Assembly (NCBI GenBank): GCA_030063045.1
Contig: JAQSEB010000134.1
Span: forward strand, 496,001 to 560,000
Source: Pratylenchus scribneri
Taxonomy: Eukaryota > Nematoda > Chromadorea > Rhabditida > Pratylenchidae
Direction of reading: 5' to 3'
DNA length: 64,000 bases
The translations under genes were made by a program, and so were the position numbers. Position 1 is the first letter of the stretch, and each line of letters begins with the position of its first letter. Of the stretch, positions 35,945 to 47,059 are shown in pieces. The notes beneath the pieces are model-generated. The model was not told where the DNA came from. It saw nothing but the letters and a program-made list of their open reading frames with translations, and made no database searches.

Positions 35945-36893
35945 TCAACATTTCCACAATTTCAATGTTTTATCTTTTCCACCGCTGGCCACGTGTTCTC
36001 CGTTGGGACTCCAATCCACGGCGAATACTTCATCCCCATGGCCGGGCAATTCCACCAGCAATTTTGCCCTTCGCACATTCCAAACCTTAAAAATAAATAA
36101 AATGTGGTTTTTTATGGAAACGAGTTTATTTATGGAAGATCAAATTTTAGCAACTTTTTCAATCTTAAGGTTTTGCTAATAAGTAGTTGGATTTGTGGTT
36201 TTCGAGGTCTGTGAATTCGAATTTGGCATTCGTTTAGAATTTTAATATCTTCGAATGTTTCTAAAACCGGTTTAAGATTTTTTAAATCCCCATTCTATCG
36301 TCGAAGTTAATTTTTGGTACTTTTTCGTTATGAGCTCACTTTCCCTTAACAAAAAATTATTTAATTCACTCGATAGATGTAATTTTAGGTGTTTATCAAT
36401 ATCATTATCAAGAATATGACATCCTTTTCGTCATATTAAGCTAATTCGATAAGAGAAGGCGCGAATTTTACCAAGAATATGCTAGATAGAACAAAGGAAA
36501 ATTTGGTGGGAGTGGGGGGGGGGATCAAAAGTACCAAATTCTAAACCGGTTTTTGAACCAATCGGAGTGATTCGAATTCAAAACTAATGTCAATTTCGTT
36601 CCAAAAAGATTTCCCAACGAACTATTACCGAATTTTAAAATGCAAACCTTCAATGTGGAATCGGCCGAGCCCGAAACCAGCAGCAGGCGACAGTCCGCCG
36701 ACCATGCAATTTGATAAACCCGGGAGACATGGCCGGAGGGTGGACAGAAATCTGCCGGTTCTCCCGTCCCAAAGTTTTATGGATTTGTCGAATGAGGCGG
36801 AGGCAATCAACTGGGCATCCGGCGAAAATTGGACGTGGTTAATAATTGTTGGTGGCCGGCAATTGGTTTTTTATTCGAAACTGGCTCCAAAGA
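35945..36893 (-). pseudogene. Notchless (NLE1) WD40 fragment, second copy
   Basis: Block 36893-36655 matches the penultimate WD repeats (QLIASASFDKSIKLWDGRTG) and 36085-35945 the last one (VELPGHGDEVFAVDWSPNGE, stop). Against copy 1 it has an extra base near SerPro/ValSer, a missing base in QLINHV and a 2-nt loss in LRGHV, so the upstream block cannot be translated. Yet it keeps GHQQ, LPGH and a GT donor that copy 1 has lost. Exons upstream of 36893 are not seen. Confidence 0.85.
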
Positions 36894-36929
36894 TACATCT
36901 AAATTAATTTAGCCGAAAAATTATAACGG

Positions 36930-37310
36930 TTCAATAATTTATCCCTGCTGACCCCTAAACCGTATACCCAATCGATAGATCTCGTCAATTTGCATTATAT
37001 GATTGTGTTTTGGCTTAGGTTTAACCAATTATCTTAGTTTTGAACCAAAAACCAAAATATGGTTTAAACCGTTTAAAACCCTTAATTGTTGACCAAACCA
37101 TAACCAAATTATATATCATTCAATGCGTTTTGACCAGCTCTATCCAATTTGTGGTAGGGAATGTGTGGAATAAACCCTTCTTAAATCATTATAATTATTT
37201 TGGCATTGCTTTTTTCTGCAAAGGCAAATATTTTTTTGTCTGCAAATCCAATTTTTTTTTGTCAACTAAAATTTGGAACATTCTTTTTGCTGCAGTTTCA
37301 ATTTTGTAAT
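36930..37310. repeat. Dispersed palindromic family fragment
   Basis: AATCGATAGATCTCGTCAAT, TGGTTTAAACCGTTTAAAAC and TTGACCAAACCATAACCAAA also occur, in the same order, at 17850-18060 and in inverse at 10320-10590. Confidence 0.6.
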
Positions 37311-37319
37311 AATGAGATG

Positions 37320-38610
37320 ATATTGATTGTTTTGTATTATATTGTATATTGTTGTTTTGTAATATTGTAGTGTACTGTACTTCCTATTCTCCCCATTTCA
37401 TATTGTAATAATACTATTTAAGCTCCCCATTTTCTTTATCATCGTCTCATTCTGTCTCATCTTAATCCCAATTCCCCAAATACCACCATTTGTTATTCCC
37501 ATTCCCACTTCTGAATAAAATCTATTTCTATCGATCGACCGAATCCGCAATTCGCATATTATTACTATTCTTTTTGTCTGCAAAGATTTCCCTTCTTCTC
37601 TGCTCCTCCCTCCTGCCTATCTATCATCCCCTTTGCTCTCTTGATTACATAAACATTTCCAGGGGTGCGCGGTAGTCAAAAATATCATTAAACTTTCATC
37701 TACAAAACCATCTAATTCTTTTTACATAAACATTTTCTTGAACTTGCTTTCTAATTTGCTCTGTATCTAAAATTTTTTTTTGAAGTTCGCTCCTTGCCCG
37801 AACTCATTTTATTTACGTCAACATTATCTACTAACAATCGTGAACTAATATCTACAATCTTGAATTAATATCTTGATTCATTTGCTGTTTTTGATACTTT
37901 GCTGCTGTTGCTCCTTGTGTTGGCGTTGATGCTGCATTGAATTGCTGAAGAATGAGGAAAATGAGGAAAACCTCTGCTTTTATAATTTCTCTTTCTCCCT
38001 TTTACTAAAATCTTAACATGAATCATGTATGATAGGCGCAACATTTAAAAATTGCAATATTCTTTTTGCAAATGTGCTTTTTTAACAACGAACACCGTAA
38101 CCAAATGCAAAACCAATGTCATTACCGTCGATTACCCTATACTTGACATTTCATTTACCCTAATCTCCAAATCTTCAAACTACTGTATATCTACCGTATA
38201 CGGAAATCAGTTTAAACTACTTTATCAAAAAACTAACTATCTGATCATGTTAAGCACCATCGAAAAACTCTGTAACCAAAAATTCAGCTCATTCCATCCA
38301 TACCACACCGAGAAAATCGAGTGAAACACAAACAGAAACCTCTAAAATTATATATAGGATTACTCATCTTATCTAAATTCTTTTTTTTATCTTATTGATC
38401 TTATCTAAATTCTTTTTTCTATCTTACACATCTTATCAAAATTCTTTTTCTTTTTTTCTATCTTACTCATCTATTAAATTCTTTTTCTTTTCTCCATCTT
38501 ACACAATATTAATTCTTTTTCATTTCTCTATCTTATTCATCTTATCTAAATTATATTTCTTTTTTTCTATCTTACTGATCGTATCTAGCAACTCATACAC
38601 ATACACATGT
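37320..38610. other. Intergenic; simple repeats and a dispersed repeat
   Basis: No gene is seen. 37320-37400 is TATTGTA-rich. 38050-38350 resembles 56330-56900 (AAAACCAATGTCATTACCG, TACCCTATACTTGACA, TCAGCTCATTC, CTCTAAAATTATATATAGGA). 38365-38590 is an array of about 40-50 bp units of CTTATCTAAATTCTTTTTTTC + TATCTTAC. Confidence 0.6.
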
Positions 38611-39094
38611 AACTAGTTCACGAATAAATAGGTAAATTCATACATTAATGAATTCTGACCCTTAATGTAATTGACTAAGAATCTGAAGTGATTCCTTCCC
38701 TGGTCAAAACTGAAAATTTGATTGATATCTAATTCCCTTCCATCAATTTCCTCCCTTCTATCATTCCTTCTCTTGTAGGGGGCTACCTCTATTCCTACTA
38801 AAACAGGTATACGAATGTACCTATTTGATTCGTGTACTATTACATTTATAAAAGTTGCCATTGTTTAAGCTGCAAAAATAAGAGTATCTTTTTATATTTA
38901 ATTGAAATAATACGTGATGCTGTGTAAAATAGCAAAGCCCTACATATAAGTTGCCTTTGATCCATGTCAAACGCACGTGCAAAAATGTCCATATCAAAAG
39001 TTTATTCCTACAAAATGATGAAAACATCGAGCACGGGCGTTTGACAGGGTCCTGTTGAGTGCATTTCGTTGTGGGAATAGTATAAGCGATAATA

Positions 39095-39403
39095 ATATGT
39101 TAATAATCCAATTGACTCTAAAGCGCTACTTGCATTGATCGAACGTGAAGCCAAAAAAAGTGAATTGCCGGCAAGAATGCAGAAAGCTTTAAAAGAAACA
39201 ATTTTATTGCAAGAAAAAAATGTGAACGCTGCAATTGCAAACAAAATTGCCCTGGAAACATTACGCCGATTTAGAAAGACAGTTGAAAATGAATTTGAAA
39301 AATTGGTTTCGATTAAAGTGAGTTATACATAGATTTTATTTATTAATAAAAATAACAAAAAATATTTAAATTTATTTTAAATTTTTAGTCAGCCAATGAA
39401 TGA
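39095..39403 (+). CDS. 3' end of an unidentified gene just upstream of NMNAT
   Basis: An exon (about 39095-39320) encodes a charged, helical stretch (ERVEAKKSEL-like, then LLQEKNVNAAIANKIALETL, RRFRKTVENEFEKLVSIK). It ends at a GTGAG donor. A TTTTTAG acceptor at 39388 joins in frame to SANE and a stop at 39401-39403. The next ATG, which starts NMNAT, is 6 nt later. The composition suggests a small helical subunit; no family is recognised, and its 5' exons are not seen. Confidence 0.5.
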
Positions 39404-39409
39404 AATAAA

Positions 39410-42400
39410 ATGAAGAACCAAAAGATTTTGTTGGTTATGCCTGGCCATTTTAGCCCCCCCACTATCGGTCATCTGGCAATAATGCAATCCAGCAAAGAGC
39501 TACTTGAAAAGGTTTGAATTACATGGCGTTTCAAAATCGAACGGGGCCAAAAATAAATCCACTTTGCTATATAATCAATTGATTATTACTTGAATTAAAT
39601 AATTGTGAGAAAAGTTCGGATCCGAAGATAGGAAAAATCATTAATTTAATTCCTTCTGAATTTGGAACGCTATGTTTAAAAAACAATGAAAATATTTATT
39701 AATTTTTTATAGGAATACAATTCAAAAGTGATAGCAGGACAATTCTGCCCAATGGGCTCATATTCACGGTGGGAAATTTTATCAATTATAAAATAAAAGT
39801 TAGAATATTTTATAAAATGATTTGGTTCAATTCAGTTTAAAGCGTCCAATCAAAAAATAACAAATTTAAACCAGGGGCCTTATTCTCATCTTTGGATTTA
39901 GTGCTAAATCGCGATTTATTCGTAAATCGGGATTTAATTTTTCTTAAATCTCTATTCTCATCTTCGGATCCTTATAATAATTCAGAAACCGATTTTAGAC
40001 CCCACAAACCTTAAACCATTTTGTAGAACTCATCAAGACGCATCGATTGGTATATAATTTGTTTTGGTTAAATCAAAATTAGAGGGTATTAAACCGTTTA
40101 AACCATATTTTACAGTTTTTGGTTTTTAACTCCTTAATTTCTCACCAGAATATGGCATTTTATATACCAATCGATGCGTCTCGATGAGATCTACAAAATG
40201 GTTTAAGGTTTGTGGCGTCTAAAATCGGTTTCTGAATTATTATAAGGATCCGAAGATGAGAATAGAGATTTAAGAAAATTAAATCCCGATTTACGAAATA
40301 AATCGCGATTTAGCACTAAATCCAAAGATGAGAATAAGGCCACAGTAAATATATCATTTTCTAAAATAAAATTCAAAACTTATTCTACGTAACCGAAAAC
40401 AAATTTTTTAACGGTATATAAATTTAGGTTTAAGAATGTAATTTTGAAATTTTGTTTGAGTCTAATTTTTCATTTGATTTGTAATATAAAATTTTTTTTA
40501 TAGTTGGTTTAGAGCCATTAAATTGTAAAATTTTTAAATATTTTTAAGTGTAATAGAAAGAAATTAATTTTAAAAGTTTTGAGACGGAACTGCCCCTTTT
40601 ATACGAAATCATTTATTGGATTACATTTACATGTTCTATTAAATATTAAAAAAATATTTTTAAAATTAATATTTTTAACGCCAAATTTCTACAGGAAGGA
40701 ATCGGTATCTGGGATAACATTCAAACAAAGGATCGAAATGTTGCATTTATTGACCAAGGATTCCCCGTGGATAGGCATTTCCGAATATTTAGATTTACCC
40801 TTGGGAACTGTTCAGGTAGGTCAAAAATGATTTAAATTCGGAAAGAAATGTTATGATTAGGGCTCGGAAAAAAGTTACATAAAAAAGTTAGTTAAAAGTG
40901 ATATAAAAACTGGAAAATTTCCAAATAAAGTTATAAAAAATTTCAAAAAATGGACAATTTTTTCAGAAAAAATTTTTTTGAAGAAAAAAAGCTTCGAAAA
41001 TTTTTACTAAAATGATCTAAAAGTGAAAATATTTGATTTCCCAGCCCTAGTTATGATATATAGAATAAGAATTGGGATTCTCCAAAAAATTTAAAATCAA
41101 ATACTCTATTACCAGGTAAAATTTGAGTATCCTAAGTATGAATCCATATTCGACTTTACGATTTTTTATTAAATTAGTTAAATATCCCAACAATAACCGT
41201 GAAAAAGATAGAGGGGAACAGTCTATGGTAAAGTCAACGACAAAACTGGAAATCGCACACTATTTTCATCAGAGAAAAAGAGAAATTTGAGATTTCGAAA
41301 AAGATAGGGTAAAAGTTAGAATAGGGTCAGTAAGGGTTTAGGATTAGGACAGTCAATATTAATTGATGTTCCTGTAATTTTGGATTGGGGATGGAAAGAT
41401 AATGACCTACCACGCTCTGAAAAACTAAATTATTTTTAGCTGATGGACAAATGGGCCGCCAATGAGGATTATCAGAATAAGGTCACATTGATCGTGCTCA
41501 TTATGGGCTCCGACAATTTCGAAAAATTCCTCAAATGGGACAAAGAGCATCTGAAAAATTTCTTGAAGAAATATGCCATCATTGTGTTTGAGCGTGAAGG
41601 TGCAGCAATTCGACGGCAAATCACTTGTCCAATGGAATCGATAGGAATTCATCGGCACGATGTAAGCTTAATTGATTTTTATAGGATAGGTTTTAAGATA
41701 ATAAATTATATAAATATTACAACATATATTGAAAATGAACTAATTTTGAAATTGTAAAATATTTGAAATTCACGAAGAGGCAGCGAATTTTCTATTCTTG
41801 TACAAATATTGAAAATCGCCATTCTTCCACGAATTTTCAATATTTGTTCAAATGATGAAAATTTCAATATTTGTAAAAATTTTGAAAATTTTCATATGGT
41901 TAAATAAATTAATAATAAAATTATAAATAAATTAATTAATTTGGAATTATAATTAATAAAAAATAAATATAGAAATTTAAATTTAGAAAAAATCTTGTTT
42001 ATTTACACTAAATTTTATGTTTTTCATCATGAATGGTTAATAATTAATAATTTAAATTAAGTAATAATAATTTATGGAAGCCATTTAAAAAATTTAAAAA
42101 ATTATTTTTAAATAATATTATTTTTATACAAGTAAAATATTTTTTAATATTTTAAATATAATTTTAAAATTTATAGATATAATATTAAATATATTAAAAT
42201 TTTTAAACTAATTTTTTAAATTTATTAATTAAGAAATAATAATAGATTTATTATAGGGTTTTTTCAATTTTTTAAGTTATTTATTATTTAAAAGATATAG
42301 TTTCTATTAATTATTATTATTTTTATTATAATATTATTTATATTTAAGTAAATTATTAATTAATCGATCCTCGATGAAACATTACAAAAAACACGATTTT

Positions 42401-44865
42401 TTCTGAAAAATTTCTATTTAAATTTTTTTAGTAGTTTTAATTCCAAATAAAAAAAATAAATTATTTTATTATTTATTCATTTACACATTTATGAATTTTT
42501 AATATTTGAAATATTGAAGATTTTTAATATTTGTACAATTTTTAAAATTCGTTCATTTTCAATATTTGTTGCAGATATGTTAAATTGCTTATCTTTAATA
42601 GGGCTGGCAAATTTAGTAATTTTTCACGAATTAATGCAGATAATAATTTTCATAAAATTAGAAAAAGGGATTGCAAATTTGATGGTTAGCCGATATTTGC
42701 GGAATAAATGATCTTTTACCTATAGTGGTAATAAAGCTACTGTGAAATTTAAAGCACTACGAAATGATACCAAAATTTTGGTCAATGTCGAATATTCATT
42801 GAGTTATGGCCAAAAAAGCAAGAAAAATCATATTTTTTGGACATTTTTACGGCACTTATGTATTTTGGAGGATGGAAGAAAAAATGGGTTGGAGGAAAAG
42901 TGACAAGTCCCTTCAATCAAATTGCCCATCAGTGAGATGGAGGAAAGTGAAAAGGGATTTAGCGATAAAGGAAGGAATTCTTTCCTCACACGGTGCAAAT
43001 TCTAATTTAAACTGGATGGATTTAATTTACCGAATAGACGGATATATAAGGGGATTAAGGTGGATATAGGCGGATTAAGCGGAATAAGCGCCTAAATGGA
43101 ATGGAAATGACCCGGAAGGTCACTGGAAGAAAGGGAAAGTGCCTGAGGGTGCGCGGGATTAAGGTGTATATATGGTGATTAAGCCGGATATAGGAGGATT
43201 AAGCCCCGAAATAGATGGGAAATGGCCCGGAAGGCGACTGGAATGTTGGGAAATGTAACAGAGGACCGGAAAGTGCGCGCGATTAAGCAGATATAGGGGA
43301 TTAAGCCGGATAAGCTTGTTAGGGGCTAGGGATTAGTTTCATGGTTATGGTCGGCATGGGATTTAGAGGGGCTTAGGGTTAGGGTTCGTAGCATAAAAAT
43401 CTTGCAAAGCCGGAAGTAAAAAAAGCCAAACCAGGAATTTATTTCGGAGTTTAATCCTGCTTAATCCCTTTATATCCAACTATTTCCCCCTATATCTGCT
43501 ATATCCTGGGCATGGGCACTCTCAGGGCCTTAGACCCGGTCTCAAATTTATGGCAGTTCCTCTTCATCTCCAAACAATTTCGCCCTTAATCCCCCTATAT
43601 CCATAATCCCCCTAAATCCTCTCTTCGGTAAATCAAATACCATCCAGCTTAAATTAGAATTTGCATCGTGTGAGGAAAGAATTTATTCCTCCGTCGCTGA
43701 ATCCCTTTTCCATTTCCTCCATCACACTAATGGGTAATTTGATTGAAAGGACTTGTCACTTTTCCTCCAACCCATTTTCTCTTCCATCCTCCAAAATACA
43801 TAAGTGCCATTTTTACCATAACTCGGTAAATATTCAACAACTGCCAATGGTTTTGATTAATTTTGTAGTTAATTTTTTGCCAAATAAAAAGTTATAAATA
43901 ATGCCGGTAATAGTAGGATTTGTCCCCCATTTTTTTCTGAAATTTTTTTTCGTTTTATTTTTCGCTAAAAACTTCTATTTAGTGGGTTTCGGTGACGAGT
44001 AATCTGAATTTGTCATTTATTTTTCATAAATTAAATTTCTTGAACCAAGGTTTCGAAAAATTGAACTTTGGTATTTTGGATCATATTATACATCGCGTAT
44101 CGACGATCTGATTATGAATCTGCAATCGATTTTGTATAAAACCCAAAAATTAAAAAGTTATGGCCATTTAAATTTCCATAAGGTATATAGGTGACTTGAT
44201 AGACTAAAATGGCCATAACTTTTATGATTTTTGGTTTTATGCAAAACAGATTGCAGATTCATGATCAGCTCATCAAAACGCGTCGATTCATATATAATTT
44301 GACACAAAATATCAAAATTCAATTTTTTCAAACTGGTTTGTGAACCGTTAACGGTTCAGGTAGTACAGTTAATGAAAAATTAATCCTAAATTCGGATTCC
44401 CCATCAGCGAAAACACCTAATTACAGGATTTTAGCGAAAAATAAAATCAAAAATTTTTTTTTTAAAAAAATGGAGGGAACAAATTTTGCTTTTTATATTA
44501 ATCCTATCTAAGTTTATTTAAAAGAATAATTATTTAGTTCAGTGAAAAATAAATTATCGAAATATTTTAATTTATAGAAATTAACACCAACAATGAAATT
44601 TTCGAATTTTTTTATTTCGAATAACCATTAAAAATAGTACAAAAATCTTAGAAATTTTTATCAATATTTTTTGCCAGCCCTAATAACAGACTTGAATAAA
44701 ATCTTTTCACATTATTTAATTTAATTATTTAAAAACATTTAGTTTGAACAAATAAGCTCGACAGCACTTCGCAATGCCATTTCAAACAATTCCCCAAATG
44801 CCCGCCTTTACACCAATGCAGATGTTTATCAATACATCACTTCAAAAGGACTCTATGGATCTTAA
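39410..44865 (+). CDS. Nicotinamide/nicotinate mononucleotide adenylyltransferase
   Basis: Five coding exons seen plus the last: 39410-39511, 39713-39768, 40695-40815, 41440-41661 and 44743-44865, in phase, giving 207 aa (short against about 220-280 for animal NMNATs). The enzyme joins NMN or NaMN to ATP to make NAD(+) or its acid form. Seen: the nucleotidyltransferase motif GHFSPPTIGH (12-21, the family GSFNPxTxxH), CPMGSYSR where animals have SPVGDxY, RIEMLHLLTKDSPWI, the strand-loop LIMGSDNFEKF, IVFEREG and the C-terminal ISSTALR (171-177, family ISSTxxR). The segment between exon 4 and ISST is shorter than usual, so a small exon may be missed in the last intron of about 3 kb (41662-44742), which contains a large foldback element. 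It starts 6 nt after the preceding stop codon. Confidence 0.88.
39876..40341. mobile_element. Near-perfect foldback MITE, 466 bp
   Basis: Ends GGCCTTATTCTCATCTTTGG / CCAAAGATGAGAATAAGGCC. About 190 bp on each side pair almost perfectly, including TAAATCGCGATTTA, GGATCCTTATAATAATTCAG and ACGCATCGATTGG. Lies in NMNAT intron 2. The centre is a copy of the palindromic CGATGCGTC family. Confidence 0.93.
41760..42560. other. Very AT-rich intron stretch
   Basis: Part of the last NMNAT intron. It is dominated by AATATTTAAA-type words and TTTTCAATATTTGTACAAAT motifs at both ends (about 41790-41900 and 42500-42570), which suggests another degenerate foldback element. Confidence 0.5.
42790..43850. mobile_element. 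Foldback element with GGATATAGG/GGATTAAG core
   Basis: Arms of about 230 bp: left GCACTTATGTATTTTGGAGG, AAAATGGGTTGGAGGAAAAG, TGACAAGTCCCTTCAATCAA; right has the inverse. Inside are GGATTAAGGTGGATATAGG units and their inverse, as in the element at 30215-31170. Short frames at 42806 and 43661 are parts of its arms. Confidence 0.85.
44080..44335. repeat. Palindromic family copy with GCGTCGAT arms
   Basis: CATCGCGTATCGACGATCTG, ATCTGCAATCGATTTTGTAT and AAAGTTATGGCCATTTAAAT are mirrored by ATGGCCATAACTTTTATG, GCAAAACAGATTGCAGAT and CATCAAAACGCGTCGATTC. A related copy lies at 24150-24360. Confidence 0.6.
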
Positions 44866-44959
44866 ATTCTCTATTTATTTATGAATCAATTCGTTGCAAA
44901 TCAGATATTCTTCCTTTATCCCATGAACTATCACTAAATTTGTTTACCCAAAAAACCAT

Positions 44960-45420
44960 CCCCCTTCATTATTTCTCATCAATCTTCTTTTTTTTTGTTA
45001 TCTATGTAAGTGACCAATTATGTGGTAACTTACCCACCACCCTCTTTTTTTGTTTTTTTCCCAAAAATCCATCCTCCTTTTTTTCCACAAAATGCATCTC
45101 AATTCATTTATTTCTTTTTTGTTCTCATTTCATCTTTTCTCCCTCTAGTAAGTGACCAATTATGTGGTAACTTACCCCCCACCCCCCCCCCACCGGCATA
45201 TGTAAAGAAGTGCAGTTCTTTGAAATTTTTTTTGAAATATTAGTAAAAAAATTAATCAGATTTTAGTTTTTATGGCCTTAATTTAGTGAAAAAATTGGTA
45301 TATTAAAAATTCACCTGCACTTCTTTACATTTGCCACATCCCAATTCACAAATTTATTTTTTATGCTTATTTATCAATGATAAAATTTTTAAAATAAATT
45401 ATTTCTTATTTTGATGAATA
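44960..45420 (+). repeat. Dispersed repeat B, copy 2
   Basis: Two GTGACCAATTATGTGGTAAC blocks (about 45009 and 45154), a C-run, GGCATATGTAAAGAAGTGCA, then CACCTGCACTTCTTTACATT and CACATCCCAATTCACAAATT, in the same order as at 61190-61710. Confidence 0.75.
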
Positions 45421-45546
45421 TTCTTGTTGGCCCATTATGCCCATTCAAGTGTGCCATCTTGTCCAAATTTCTAAAAAAAAATATTTAAATTGAAAAAAAT
45501 GCTTGTAATTTTGTTGGTTTCGTCAATATTTTTTGGAGGAAATTGA

Positions 45547-45804
45547 TTGGGCAAAAGAAAAAATACGGTGGACGGTTTGGCTAATGACCTTAGGCCTTAT
45601 GCTTCGTCTTCAAGTAAATGGCGCAAACCGAATTTAAAATTAAATCGCGATGCTCGTCCTTGGGTTAAAAAGGGAGAAACCCGAGTTTATTTAATTCGAG
45701 TTAAAGGTCTATTTAACCCTGGTTTATTGCACTTAACACGAGTTTATTTTCATTTTTTTAATAGCTCCATCAAACGCCCTATCGGTCGTTCTTCTCAGAG
45801 CTAA
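45547..45804 (+). CDS. Short basic ORF, unidentified
   Basis: An 85-codon frame beginning at a TTG, rich in Lys, Arg and Leu. The second half is built on AACCCGAGTTTATTTAATTC / TTTAACCCTGGTTTATTGCA-like semi-repeats, so it may be repeat-derived. No family is recognised. Confidence 0.15.
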   Translation: MGKRKNTVDGLANDLRPYASSSSKWRKPNLKLNRDARPWVKKGETRVYLIRVKGLFNPGLLHLTRVYFHFFNSSIKRPIGRSSQS

Positions 45805-46117
45805 AGAAATATGACTGTTGTTGTCTTCTTCGCCCCTTCGAGGTTCAGCTCGTTTCGCTCGCCCGTTGATTGAACATTATCCCCACCTCCAGCCATATTT
45901 CGCCAAAAAATTACATACATCAATGATTTATATATGTTGCGGCCATTATTAATTATCGGCCATTTATGAGTTTGGTCGGCAAAAATTGAAAATGGCAGGC
46001 CAGTATTGAAAATAGCCGGCCAGTATTGATTTTGGCCGGCCAATATTGATTGAAGATGGAAAATAATAAGAATAAAATCAGAATGGGTCAGAGTAAAATC
46101 AGAACGGGTCATTTCAT

Positions 46118-47010
46118 TTACCGTAAATCCTCTATTAGAAGCCCATGGGCTTATAAATTTCAGAGCCCTCTAGGGTGGGCTTCAAATGAAGGGTGGGCTT
46201 ATAAATTTCGGAGAGGAAAAATTGATGAAAAATAAACTGTATTCAATAAAATTTTCAAAAAATCAGAACATGTTTTTACAATCCAAAACAGGTTTTTACT
46301 AAATTTTTTACAATTTTATATATCAGAACATGATTTTTGCGATTTAAAACCTTTTTTAGTACATTTTTGAAATTCAAACATTTTATAAAATTCACAACAT
46401 GTTTTTCGTATTCACAAAATGTTTTTCGGTATTCACAACATGTCTTTCGGTATTCACAACATGTTTTTCGGTATTCACATGTTTTTCGGTATTCACAACA
46501 TGTCTTTCGGTATTCACAAAATGTTTTTCGGTATTCACATGTTTTTCGGTATTCACAACATGTCTTTCGGTATTCACAACATGTCTTTCGGTATTCACAA
46601 CATGTCTTTCGGTATTCACAACATGTCTTTCGGTATTCACAACATGTCTTTCGGTATTCACAACATGTCTTTCGGTATTCACAACATGTCTTTCGGTATT
46701 CACAACATGTCTTTCGGTATTCACAACATGTCTTTCGGTATTCACAACATGTCTTTCGGTATTCACAACATGTCTTTCGGTATTCACAACATGTCTTTCG
46801 GTATTCACAACATGTCTTTCGGTATTCACAACATGTCTTTCGGTATTCACAACATGTCTTTCGGTATTCACAACATGTCTTTCGGTATTCACAACATGTC
46901 TTTCGGTATTCACAACATGTCTTTCGGTATTCACAAAATGTTTTATAGTATTCAAAACACGTCTTTCGTTATTCACAACATGTCTTTCGGTATTCACAAC
47001 AAGAGTATTA
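46118..47010. repeat. 21-bp satellite grown within a MITE of the 31486 family
   Basis: Starts with TACCGTAAATCCTCTATTAG and AGAAGCCCATGGGCTTATAA, the same end as the element at 31486-32392, followed by the same GTGGGCTTC and TTTTTACTAAATTTTTTAC segments. From about 46390 to 47000 it becomes about 28 copies of TTCGGTATTCACAACATGTCT. Because 21 bp is 7 codons, four frames stay open (203-255 codons each) and none should be taken as a gene. Confidence 0.93.
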
Positions 47011-47059
47011 CAATTAGGAATTTGGAGGGAAATGGCCGTTGTGCAATGTTGAGTTGTTC

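Noticed and set aside
36587..36907. 106-codon plus-strand ORF over the second Notchless copy (and 17567-17758 over the first)
   Set aside because: These are antisense shadows of the WD40 coding sequence, which matches Notchless on the minus strand.
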